Below are positions 20,854 to 32,193 of a stretch of 64,000 bases of DNA, piece by piece. The notes under the pieces are model-generated. The model was not told the DNA's origin. It saw only the letters and a list, made by a program, of their open reading frames with translations, and made no database searches. Positions within the stretch are counted from its first letter, which is position 1, and every line of letters begins with the position of its first letter. A program made the position numbers and the translations under genes. Where the stretch lies: the NCBI GenBank assembly GCA_013423385.1, contig BLZA01000019.1, positions 744,001-808,000 on the forward strand, in the 5' to 3' direction. Source of the stretch: Naganishia liquefaciens. Lineage: Eukaryota; Basidiomycota; Tremellomycetes; Filobasidiales; Filobasidiaceae.

Positions 20854-22685
20854 TCAGAGCAGGTGGCGCCGAGCATTCTTCAAATATCCAGGTTGTTGTC
20901 GACTCCTAGATCGTCGTAGTTTCCGCTCGGATTCACCTTTGAGGTTGTTCGAGGTGTGTGAACAGTCCGGACCCGCAAAGGTTGTAGGGGTCTCTTCTTG
21001 CGACCGAGTAGCTGCTGCTTGCTCGGCACTGTTGCCAGATTCGTGACCGAGCATCGCCGCATTCGTTGAGTCGCCCTCGCCGTCCGAAGTTTCTGCTTCG
21101 ATCTCTGTCTCGACCTCTTGTGATGGCGCATCAGCACCTTGCTTGACGCTCCACGAATTCGCGACGGGGCCATCGATTGTGCCTTGCTCTGTCTGCTCCC
21201 CGATGTTGGCGCTGGTGTCAAACGTTCCGGCAGTAGGAGCCGGGGCATAGACAGTGACAGTGACAGTTGGGGACCCGTTAAATTGCTCCAGAGGATCTTT
21301 GACGTTTGACTCTGTCATAGCTCCAGACTTGCGCCCTCCCGAGGCGTCTTTGGGGGATCTGGATTTGCCCGTCTGGACAGGAGACTGGAAGCCCGTATCA
21401 TCTGGAGCCTGTCCCCACTGACCGTCAGCCGGGACTTTGGGCTCCTCGGCGTCTTCGGGTTCGACAGTTGATGTATCGGTTTCCATTATCGGAGGAGTCG
21501 TCAATGTTGGTCCGCCGTTCCCTATAGGCAGGATCGACATCCTTCCTTCGTCGTTCGCGACCGTGGTCTGCATGGGCCTTCCTGCCACTCTGCCTCCGGT
21601 CTTGGTCGCAGTAGGCGCAGCCTGGCGGTCGCTTCTGCCCCCGGCGGAAGATGTTGTGGGGGTATTGCCCCCGCCAGCGACACCTTTCTGGCCTGCATTG
21701 GCAAGGGTAGCAGATCCCGAATAAACGGGAATTCCCGGAAGTTGCATATTGGCGTTGTCGGCTTCATAAATATTCCAAGTCACAAAGTCCTGAGGCCCGC
21801 TGAGATAGATGTCGGGGAATTTGCTAGAACGCAGCAGTTGTCGTCAGTACCTAGAAGCGAAGGACAGCCATGTCATGACTTACCCTTTAGGTTGCGGATC
21901 GACCGTTCCGTCGGATTCCAGTGCAATCTGAAATGCCACCGGATAGAATTGGGGCTCTCCGACAGTGTGCATGGCCAGCATATGATTGGCCAGTAAATAA
22001 TTGCCTCCGGGCAGATCAGTCGGCAAATTGAATGACTGCGCCCATTCGTTCGATGGAAGCAGCCTGTCATTGGACCATTGACCGTTTGTGTATCCTTCTT
22101 CATCGATCTTGAACCATTCGAGATCGCCTACGGGGACGCCGTCACAGCTACTACCGGGGCAAAGCGCCATGTACCTCATGATCGGTCCCGAATGAGGTTG
22201 GGGCCATTGGTCGTACCAGATCTAGCATATTTCTCATCATCAGTCCATTGTCCTCTACAACGAGAGCTGAGCTTACCGTGACTTTGTCCCCAGCTTTGGC
22301 CGGGGCAGTCAATTGCTGTGTCCCGACCTCGGAAGTCTTTTCGCTGCCTGTAGCAATTTGCGCGGTGGTATAGTCAGCCCACTCTGCGGAATTGCGAGTC
22401 AGTGAGCGAGCCTTGTTTGATCAGAAGCGACTGGTTCTTACCCGTGTTGACATTATCGGCAGGACGCTGCGGAGTGGGGCCCAAGACCGAGGGTCCACCC
22501 TCCCACGTGGGATCAAAGCCCGCATAAGTTTCCTGCGCATACAACGTCAATGTGATGGTCAATGGGATAACAGCATGACTCACGGATCCCACAGCGAATT
22601 TGACGCAATATCCATGAGCGGTCACACGGCGAAGACCAAGACCGGCGAGGACTGCCACTGTAAGGGAGAGGCGCTGATGCAACAT
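20854..22685 (-). CDS. Secreted AA9 lytic polysaccharide monooxygenase with long C-terminal tail
   Basis: AA9 enzymes are copper-dependent monooxygenases that cleave cellulose and related glucans oxidatively; in Cryptococcus a member (Cel1) acts on the fungus itself. Exons are 22685-22584, 22532-22442, 22383-22277, 22221-21884 and 21823-20854, giving 535 aa. A signal peptide (about residues 1-23) precedes His24, which would be the N-terminal copper ligand after cleavage (VTA/HGYCVKF). The second copper His is H110 in WPQPHSGPIMRY, and the axial Tyr is Y193 in EPQFYPVAFQI, with Gln191 beside it. GGNYLLANHMLAMH matches the family. The catalytic domain ends near residue 240. About 290 residues of low-complexity Ser/Thr/Gly/Glu sequence follow, ending in a strongly basic cluster (RKLRRSRSRQQ). 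I see no carbohydrate-binding module or GPI signal. Confidence 0.88.
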
Positions 22686-23543
22686 GACTGATTATCGGGG
22701 GGCGAATTGAAGGTGAGCACTGCGATGTCGTCGAAACAGCAGAGTAAATGAGGTTTCTTTGCTGTTGCCCTAGTCTGTCGCCTGCGAGCAGATTCGGAGT
22801 CAATAGCTGGAAGGGGGTTGAGAGTTCCGGTTAGACCCAGTCCGAGCTCTTGGCGGTGAGAAGGTACTATCTATATACTCACGTCTCCACGCTGACTCAA
22901 CGCTTGATTCGAGAGTGTGTTACGCGTCTGAAGCCATGACTACTGCCCCTATGTTCTTGGCGAGAGATCCGCATCCTATATCCTGATGCCTTCCGTGAGC
23001 TCCTTGATGATCCTCAAGTTCCTTTTCGTCCTTCCGTTGACTATCCCTTGCCGCTGCCGACTCGGAACGCGGAGGGATAGCTAGAGGGATACGCTACAGA
23101 TCTGCTGGCTTGTTCAGTGTAGCTGACATTATTCCTTCGACGGTTGGAGAAAACGCTCAGCGAAAAGAAGATGTTTTTTTGTTCAAGGACCTTCCTCGGA
23201 ATGAATGCTGGCGGACTGTCGTCAGACTGAAACATCATTAGCGGAAGCTAAACACAGACAGTGCGTGGTGTCTGTATTCGTCATCATGCCAGGCGAGTCA
23301 ACGTTGGTTGTTTGAGATCTCCTTTGGACTCGACTATGGCCTGATGGTCGCAGAGCGCCGTCTGCAACCTTTCATGAAGCTAGCCTCGTCGAATTATACA
23401 CTCAAACTAAGGGCAGATCCTTCAGTCTACCTCTTCCGTGTTCAACCCAGTCCATCTTCGACCCTACAACCACGAACCTTGAATAGTCACCATTCGAGAT
23501 AAAACAGATCTCTGTGGTTCCGGCAGTTCGACCATCACCAATC
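22686..23543. other. Divergent promoter region, no gene seen
   Basis: About 860 bp separate the start codons of the AA9 gene and the EH-like gene. No reading frame with support was found. Confidence 0.4.
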
Positions 23544-25572
23544 ATGGGCTATCGCTCTCCCGAGCTCCATATAACGGCCGTGAGTACTTGAGATACGTGG
23601 CTTTCGGTTCTGCGGAGCCTGATGTGATAGACGGCACTAGCTTTCCCCTAGCGAGTATGCCGCGTATACACCGATCGTCGCCAAGTTGCTAGAGCAAGAG
23701 CACGCTTCAAAGGCCTCGGACAGCATTTCAACGAAAGGTTGTCATCGATTACTGAAAGAGGAGTTCTCGGCGAACGATAAGCGATTGCAAACAGTGAGTT
23801 TGGCGCCAAAGCGGTCATTTATCGCCTTGCTTATGCCCTGTCACGTCACACTCTAACAGATATCGGCCAACCTGCCTTCATATCCTTCTTCACATCTCTC
23901 TACCGGGGAGGTTTATGCCACTCTCAGGCTACTTGCCCACGAGCAGCACTCATCAAGTGGAGAGACCGCGCAAGAGGAGCTGGTCTTCATCCAAACGAGA
24001 CCCTTAACACGGGCTATCAAGCCACATGTTAGCAATGCTCAAACGGCATCCAAGAAGGAACCCAAGACGTCAGCGGGTGAGGATAAAGTCATTTTATCAG
24101 GACCGCTTCTCCCGCCACCAAGACGTCAGGCGAGCCTCAACGTATCTTTACTGCGGAGAGACTCTCAAGACCCTTCTGCCAGTCGTCGGACAGGCGAACA
24201 ATCTTCTGCGCAGAAAGTTGTCGGAAGGCCAAGCCCAACAGTGCCAAGGCGCACTGGACACGGGAAAAGCAAGAGCGTCGACGCTCAGACGGCTCTTCCC
24301 TCGTCTACACCTTTACTCAACCCTTTCCGGACGCCGCAAGGCGATGGCATGACTGGTTTCGTGGCACCGCCACCTGTTCCCCCGAAGCCCTCCAAGATGA
24401 AGAATGCCGCAAAAGCAGAGGCAACCGCTTCCCTTCTCGTAGCGATAGATGATGAAGATACGAGAAGCAAAACCGACAGTAACCCATTCAGGAGAAAATC
24501 GATTCAGGTCACGAACGATCGCGTCGGTGAATACCCCAAACCGCCACTTCCGCCTCGGCAAACACATCCCCTTATCGAAGGAGGCTCCGCAGGTCAGATA
24601 GAACTTGGAAACCCGATCGAAACACAAACTCTACCTCCCAGACCTGCCACGATCTCCGCATCCCCCTCGAAACCGGTCGACCGCAATGTGGAAACGGTAC
24701 CTCGACCTCCAGGAAGTCAAGCTCGAGTTGTGCCACCGGCTAGCCATCAAGTACAACCAACCAGTTTCTTGCAGCCCTCAAGATTGATTAGAGATGGATT
24801 GCTTGCAGCGCAGAAGGCCCGAGAGGGCCACACACCACCGCGCGTCGCATCACCTAACAACGTTGTCACTTTGGCAAACTACACCACCGGAGGTCATAGC
24901 CCAGCACGTGAATCGAGGATGTCGTCTGGTGACTCGCGCAGTGAGAGGTCACATTTGAAGTACCAGCAAACAAGTAGGGCGGACGCCGTGGCTCCAGGGA
25001 GGCATCGCTCCTCGACATTCTCGTCGATCACGACAGGTGGAACTACAAGCACCGGATCAACCACTTCGACGAGCCAAGCCGTATCAAGTGAGGCATATCC
25101 TCGTGATTCAAGCGAGGGGCGACACAACGCATCCCCTTTTGTGGATCCTCAGCTGATTGACACGTCTCTGCCTCTGCCCCTCCGAAGGGATGTTCCGCCC
25201 CGACGCGACGGCACCGCTCAAGGCACTCCCTCGTTTGATATTATCGCAACATCAGCAGACGAGGATTTTGAGAACTCGCGCTGTATGCGAGGTGATCTTT
25301 CAAGACGATCGACTCTGAAAAGCAATTCCAACGCTGAGCACGGGCTCGCGGCGATGCAAGATCTAGGAGAGGACGTCCGTCGGGCTGCCGAGGGCGTCGG
25401 TAAGGACTTGGCATGGATAAGAGGCGGGCGCGGGGGAAGAACACTCGGAATGACGTTGACCAGGGAAGAGGATGGCGATGGCGATGCGAGAAAAGGCCTG
25501 ATTGAGATCGATATCGAGCGAGATAATACGGGTTCGACTACGCTTTCTCAGGATCACTCGCAGAAAATGTAG
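23544..25572 (+). CDS. Proline-rich protein with divergent EH-like N-terminus and NPF motifs
   Basis: Exons 23544-23579, 23641-23793 and 23860-25572 give 633 aa. Residues 1-95 resemble a divergent EH domain: LSPSEYAAYTPIVAKLLEQE, then a helix with CHRLLKEEF, and GEVYATLRLLAHEQ where fungal EH domains carry EFYxALRLxAxAQ. The rest is mostly disordered. It has a PPPVPPKP SH3-type ligand near residues 233-240, two NPF motifs (LLNPFRTP near 217 and DSNPFRRKS near 271), a second proline run (PKPPLPPRQTHP), and long Ser/Thr/Gly stretches. NPF is the peptide bound by EH domains, so self-association or a role in endocytosis, eisosome or phosphoinositide control (as with Irs4/Tax4) is a reasonable guess. 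No exact family name is certain. It reads toward the Faf1-like gene on the same strand. Confidence 0.65.
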
Positions 25573-25967
25573 AAGAGGCGGTTGATTTGTGTATTAAGGC
25601 TGGATCGCAGCTTCACCTTCGTTGTCCCAGCAGCGGCAGTGGCATAGCTTGCCTAGTGATTACAATCTGTATCAAGATGAGTGAAGCTTGGGCAAGTCTT
25701 GCCTATCAAGTCCCGCAAGCCGATTGAATTAATGTGCCTCGAGCGGATCCAAAATACAACAATCGAAATCAATCCAAAGTTGAAGTGTTCAAAGAAGAGT
25801 TTAACGCTGTTTAAGTAATTTTGCGCAGAAACTGTTCAGCAAGTGACCGGACAAACGCTCAGAAAGACCCATAGTAGATACACCAACTCGGGCTGGAATC
25901 GACCTTGTCGCAGAACATCGGAAAGGGCAGCCATTCTGGAACGCTATTGACAACGCATTATCAGAAA
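25573..25967. other. Intergenic between two plus-strand genes, no gene seen
   Basis: About 395 bp hold the 3' UTR of the EH-like gene and the promoter of the next gene. The sequence is locally AT-rich and no terminator or RNA gene is obvious. Confidence 0.4.
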
Positions 25968-27387
25968 ATGTCTCACTCTGCTTCTCGGTCAGTCGTTTCC
26001 ATACATCCTTGGCACAGTGGCGCTGACCCTATATCCACAAAGCCCACTCAAGCGGATACGCATCTCTGCAACCCTGGGGAAGCCTTCAGCACCGAGCGAA
26101 TCCTCAGCAAGCTCGGCAGAAGTCCTTCAAAACGCTCAAAGCGATTCTGGAGACGTCACTAGCGGCGACAGCGACACTGACCAGAGCAATTCGGACGAAG
26201 ACAAAGAAGATATGCTCGCGGCTCTGGAAGCGTATAATAGGTCTATGCTTGGTATGGGCGAAGTAAACGGTCGTGATGTTGCAAGAAGGAGTGCGAAAGG
26301 AAAAGGAAAGGCGGCGCCGAGTGACAGCGAAGAATCCGCGCAAGATGAAAGCACTGCATCAACACGTGGTAAACTTGATGAACTTGGAGCTTGGTCTGAA
26401 GATAGTGACGACGAGGAGGGAGGCGATTTTTATGACGAGGACGACGAATTTGAAGGCATTGCCACCTCCGATATCATAGCGGACGAAAACGTACCTACGG
26501 TCGTGTACGCGGATACCGGTTCGAGTAACCTTCCGAAAGTCTCCAAGGCGGATTACAAGAGATTTATGGCAAGTCTTGCGTACCGACGAGTCCCCCTGTC
26601 CGCTTACTCTTCGTAATACTTCAGTCTTCGAAATCTGCCAAGATTCTCGCCAACGATAATCCAGCATTAGCACTCGATGAGCGCAAAAGGAAAGCACAGG
26701 AGGACGGCGATGAAGAGGAACAGTAAGCACATGCTAAGAGCCCTTGGGATGTCCCGTCACTTACTCTTGCTCCAGGTCGAACCTTTCGCTTGACAAGACT
26801 CTGCATTCAATGTTGATGACAAATCTACTGCCGAACGCTCAAGAGGCATTACGGCCCGTTGATAAGCGAAACCAAATGAGCAGTAGATTGCTCGAGGTGA
26901 GCCTTTAGCCTGCACAAGTGGGATATGTTACATCTCGCTGATCTTTCTTTTGCTCCAGCTGGCCAATGTCACAGGGTTAGGCGAAGGCAAATCAAAACTT
27001 GCCGAAAGCACGCACAAAGGTCATGCCGCTCGCATGCGCACAGCCATTCAGCAAGCCAAGGTGGATCGCGAAGAAAAATCAAGAGCGCAAGCGCAAGCTG
27101 CAGGTAGTTGGGTCAAGGGTATCGGTGGCCTCGGAGATACTGGTGCGGCGTCTCGTGGCAAGACTCTGGCTCAACAGAAGCGTGGCGAGAAATCGCTGGC
27201 ACGCAAGGATCGGGATAGAGGTCTGGCCATGGGTATTGGTAAATTCAAAGGCGGTATGCTGACACTGAACGCCGGCGAGATCGCCCGAGGATCGTCTTCT
27301 GACCCATCAAGGGGTCGTGGCGGCAAACGAGGAGGCGGTGGTGGTGGTGGTGGTGGTGGAAGAGGCAAGGGCAAGAGACGGGACTAG
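25968..27387 (+). CDS. Probable nucleolar pre-rRNA processing protein (Faf1/DUF4602-like)
   Basis: Exons 25968-25987, 26043-26568, 26625-26722, 26776-26896 and 26959-27387 give 397 aa. The N-terminus is short and basic (MSHSASRPLKRIRIS). An acidic region follows (DSDTDQSNSDEDKEDMLAAL, later EDSDDEEGGDFYDEDDEFEG), then PTVVYAD and the YKRFMSSKSAKIL segment that I associate with Faf1-like proteins. A helical basic part follows, and the C-terminal IGKFKGGMLTLNAGEIAR block is the best family clue. It ends in a Gly/Arg RGG-like tail (a glycine run then GRGKGKRRD), typical of nucleolar RNA-binding proteins. Exon 1 was chosen to reach the conserved frame through a 55-nt intron with a CTGAC branch. 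Intron 2 is GC-AG (GCAAGT at 26569). The family call is from memory and is moderate. Confidence 0.6.
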
Positions 27388-27503
27388 ACTTTTCGTGTAG
27401 TGGAATTCCCTCGGAAGCTGATGCTCCTCAGGAAATATGCATCTATTTGGAGCTTGGCTCTCCAATCGTGATAACTGCTATTGAGGTACAAGCTCGATGT
27501 TGT

Positions 27504-30500
27504 CTATGCTGTGAGGGTGAGCTGATCCTCTGTCATGTAGCCGTCGACTCCTGCCCTATCTCCTATCGACCTGCGCAGATTGTCCATGGAGAGGCTAAAG
27601 TCGAATGCGATCAATAACAGGCCGGCGTCTTTGACGCTCTGGACTAGCGAAGGGACAGTCGTCTGCAAATACGGATGATCAGCTGGGTTCCTTATCGCCC
27701 TCGCGAATCGTGCCGTACCAAGATACGAAGGTCAAGAACGATGCCCAGCATATTCTGTGCTTTGGCAAGCTTAACCGCCTCCCGTACACTCAGACTCTCC
27801 TCTTCGGAAGTCGCTTGTTCCAATTTGCCGACAGCGCTTGTGCGAGATATGTTGCAGAATGAGCTGTAAAAGACAGCGAAGTTTGGCTGTTTGAGCTGTA
27901 TTGTCATACAAATCTTGAAGCAACGATTTGGCATTCAGTACAGCCCGCAAAGCCTGTATTCATCGGGACGCTTACGGTAGTCTGGAAGCTGGAGAATATC
28001 ACTCGTCTATTTCTCTTCTGTCCATCCGGACGAGTTGCCCCGGCTGCGGCGTATACAGAGTGCAAGATGCAGTCTGCGACCCTATTCAATTCAAGTATCC
28101 TTAAAGTGCCATCACGTTCGGCAGCTGTTCTGCCCCTGTACCGAATCTCCAGATTGGTGCCGATGTGAACAGGGACCGCCTAGCGAATAATTCAGATCAT
28201 CTGGACCTGTACGGAAAGAAGGGCACCGACTTACAGCCAAAACCTCCTCGAGGGAACACATCCCGGACCTGATTGCCTTATACCATTCACATGTTGTTGC
28301 TGTCTTGGGCACCTGATTTAACGTGTATTGGGCGGACTTCTGTTGACGCTTTGCTAGAGCCAAGAATTGCTCCAGGGTTACCTCGGAAGGACTGATGGTG
28401 AGATCCGGATAAGGCAGATGCTGATCGAAGAAGACTACCGGCTTGTAGTCCGTCGTGACCTGAACAACCAGATGAAGATAGTCTCCCGATAACGATGAGG
28501 CCGTGATAAAACCCGATTCTTTGGGATCCTTGCTTTGCGATTTCTGGTTATTGGCGTGCATAACGGATCGCATACTTGGTGAACTGGTGGATATGCTGAG
28601 CGGTCGATGCGGTTGAAACTGACGTGCGTGATCTTGTGAGGCGAGACCGGATGGAGCGGTTGTTGTAGACTTCCAGTAGGTTTCCACCCGTCCACCGATC
28701 TCCAGTTGAGCGCCCTCGAACGGCCTGACACACTGGACGTGACATGTCACTTCTCCGATAGTTTGCAGATGATGATCGATCAATGGCAGCGTCAAAGTTT
28801 CCCAGTCAGATACCTTCCTGAACGTGAAAGGCAGAACAATAGCCCGGCCAATTACTTTGGAACCGAATGTCGGGTATAATGACAGTTCCAAAGTGAATGT
28901 GTCGAGATCTTCCACATGAAAGCTGAATGATTCGCGTTCGTCCGCCAACGGTAGAACGATAGAATGTGGCATCGCGGTCGCGTCGTGTTTTGAGGTCATA
29001 ACCAGCTTCAGGGATGACCAGTGATCGAGCAGATTGTCATCATCTGCACGACTGTAAAGCCGCACGGGAAAGACCGTCTTTTCGGATGATGCCTCTGTTA
29101 TTGGATGACCGAGAGTAACCTGAACCAGGTTCCGCTTTGCCAGGAACTGGATGAGATAGCGGTGTCAACTTTGTTCTGAGCGAGAGGCGACTGACTTACA
29201 TCGTGACCATACATTCGGAGTCTTATAGAGGTTAAGCATTAGCAAGAGTTTGAATCTCGAGACGTTATACTTACGGTATTATCGGAGGCGGCAAAGAGAG
29301 CGACGGAATGAGATCGACCTCGCCGTCCAGTCCCATCTCGTCTTCTCCATCCGAGTTGGGTGATTGAGTCATTGAAGGTGTATCTCCCGCACTTCCCAAG
29401 CCAAGATTGGCAAGAATAGCTGACGCTTTCGGAGATTTTGTACCATCCAACTTGGCACCGGACTCCTTGAGAAACGCCAAGCATGCAATTTGACCGTACC
29501 AAGCGGCATAAAAGCCGGGAGTCTTTCCATATTCGTCAACGGCGTCAACATTGCATCCCGCAGACACTAAGACCCTCATGCAAGCCAGATGACGAGCGGT
29601 CCCACCGATGCAGGCGTGATGCAGCGGTGTCCACATGTTGTATTTGTCGTGTCTGTCTTTTCCTCCACCATCAGGTCCACACATGTCGACAAGAAGCTGA
29701 CAAATCTCTGCGTGTCCAGCTCGCGCAGCCAGATGCTGAGGGTATAGACCTTCGGAGTTGGGCAGAACCTTCGCGCCGTTTTGCAGAAGCAGTTTTGCGA
29801 CTTCGTATCTCCCATGCTGACAAGCAAGACTGAGAGGTATTAGGTCATTCGAAATAGCTGTCGGTTCCAAAATGCTGGTGCCAGCCTGTTCGACCAAGAT
29901 TTTGACGCAATCCTCGTGACCCGAAATGATGGCTTGAATGACGGGCGTGTGTCCGTCCATATCGACTGTAGCTGCATCTGCGCCCTTTTGCAAAAGACGC
30001 CCAGCAATGCCTCCTTGACCGTACATGGCGGCATAATGCAATGGTGTCCTGCCATATGCGTCTTTACTGCTGACAGATACCCCGCGGTCAAGGCAGACGT
30101 CCACCAAATGCGCTCTGCCAGAGATGCAGCTTTCATGCAGAGGGTTTCGGCCATTAATGTTGTCAATAAAGTTGAAATTCACATCCACTGATTCCAGAAT
30201 CTGGTTAAGGAATTCCTGCGGCAATTCCCCAATAGCTCTCCAGATAAGCCGCATGATTCGCGTATCTCCGTAGCGCTTCTGCTGTTGTCGTTCACGGACC
30301 ATTCTAAGCCACTCCTGCACAGCGCCAGGACTTGGATCGCTCAGAACTCTCTCCAAATCGAATTCGAGATCGGACAGGGCGTCCATGCTGATAGTCTGTG
30401 TCGTTTCGGAAAGATCATGGTAGACTTCGCGATCCAAGCTGAGACCATCGGCGCCGAGGGCCTCGGGCAGGTCGTTCAAGAATGACGTGTTGAGATGTGC

Positions 30501-31692
30501 TGATCCGCGTTCGAGGTCGAGGAGATTAGCAGCCACGATGTCTGCCATCTTGGCAATGTACTGGTGACGGATTCAGTGAAGACTCGTCGTATTTCCGACT
30601 GAAGAATGCTCACCTCTCGGTTGAAGCAAGGCTGAATCTCTACCTGCCGTTCCAAGAACAGCTCCTTGGTATTGCTCTTACTCCTCTTGTCCCACTTCTT
30701 CAAGATTTTTCGGAATCCTGTCGCGTTGATCTCGATAAATTGCTGATATGATCAAATTGAGCGAAGCATTGAAGAGATCACATCTATGAGCTTACCTGCA
30801 ACTTGCCCAGATCTCTCTCAAATAGCCTCCATCCTTCCTCTAGATTCGCCCACTCTACGCTTCTTTTGACGGCATCGCCGGCAGATGTTCCTTGACCAAT
30901 GTCATCGATGTCGTTGGAGCCGGACATTGAAGAACGTCCAAGATGGAGCAATAGCCGTTTGCGGTTGGTCAGAAGTGTCAATATCCGAAGACGGAGTTCT
31001 CGCTCTTTGGTAAGGTAGAATGCATTTATCTGGTGAACAGGTATCAAAGCGCCGTCTGGCTCGTTTCTTCGTCAGGAGCGCACCTTTTCCAGCTCTCGAC
31101 CAAGTTTGAAAAAGAAGACGGCTCTATGTGCCTTGAAGCTTTCGTCTCGTTGACTGTCCCTATCGCGAGCCGCACCGTTGCTCATGCTATACCCTGCATC
31201 GCCTGGAAGGTCCGTGCCATCCGGTAAACGGCTCAAATCCAATGAAGTTTCAACCTCGGACATGGTTGCATCTGCGGCAGCCGCTAAAGTGCCATCCAGC
31301 ACTGGCGGGTATTCAGTAGACGGCGTTAAAAACGGCGTGACAACCGAAGAGTTCATCCCGGAAACATCGCGCGCGGTCTCGCCATGCGTCTGATTTCCAG
31401 CGGATTCCAAGGACGACGGCCGGATACCGAGGGCGAGTAACGATGCTTCGGACGCTGGTCTCCGAGAAGCCAAGGAGTTGATGATCTATGCGCATAACTA
31501 CGGTGAGCTGAAGCACTTTCCTTCACTCGCCCACGCATCCGACCTTTTTCAGAAACTTGTAGTCCAAGTAATACGGCCCCCATCCTGGAATCTGCCTGGC
31601 CTGGATTGTTTTGCCAAACTGTTACAGCGGAAAGATTGACATCAGTTGTCAGTTGCGAATGGGTGTAGCTGGAAGTATTCACTTACCTTCAT
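27504..31692 (-). CDS. PHO81: Pho81-type cyclin-dependent kinase inhibitor (SPX-ankyrin-degenerate GDPD)
   Basis: Pho81 inhibits the Pho80-Pho85 kinase when phosphate is low and so turns on phosphate uptake. Eleven exons from 31692 down to 27504 give 1207 aa. The SPX domain begins MKFGKTIQARQIPGWGPYYL and closes near residue 282 with GFRKILKKWDKRSKSNTKE; it binds inositol pyrophosphates in relatives. Ankyrin repeats run from about 418 to 640 (GRTPLHYAAMYGQ, MWTPLHHACIGG). The PPPIIPLRMYGHDFL linker follows, typical of Pho81. The GDPD part (about 820-1207) has VVQVTTDYKPVVFFDQHLPY but no HRG catalytic motif, so it is probably not an enzyme; this favours Pho81 over the enzyme Gde1. Exon 1 is 6 nt and exon 7 is 22 nt. 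It converges on the Faf1-like gene with 117 bp between stops. Confidence 0.9.
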
Positions 31693-32193
31693 GTTGACCG
31701 ATCAGCTAGTACTGCTGCTATCGACAGGTATTGCGGTTGTTATCGCGGCGATTGTAGCGGAATGCGAAACAATATGAGGCAGTAGGGCCCTTCTATCGGG
31801 TCTCTTCTTGCATGTTCCAGTTTTCCTGTATGAGCTGCTGTATAGACTTGCGTTTCGACGGCTCGGAAGTGGATCATTGCGGGTATGAATCACGCTCGGC
31901 GATCATGAAAGTCATACACGTTCGTTGCAGAAAGCCGACCGCGGGGCCCGAGAATTATCGACGGGATATGTGGTCGAAATCACGCGTTTGTTCGATTATT
32001 CGCACCAGTTAGCTGACCGCTTTGTCGAAAACGGGAGCGCAAGGCGCTCAGAGGTAACCGTACCATACTACATATGTTTTATGTTTTGGGTTGAGTGGGA
32101 TCAGAGTTGTGCAGGATCACTATCGAAACAACTCATGAAGATACAGTGATATATAAAAGTCGCGATACAACAAGGCCTTTTTGTATGAGAATC
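31693..32193. other. Intergenic, PHO81 promoter; no gene seen
   Basis: About 500 bp. A CACGTT element near 31917 matches the weaker Pho4-type core. The rest has no supported feature. Confidence 0.35.

Noticed and set aside
27338-27360. GGT repeat at the end of the Faf1-like gene as a microsatellite element
   Set aside because: It encodes the glycine run of an RGG-type tail, expected for a nucleolar RNA-binding protein.
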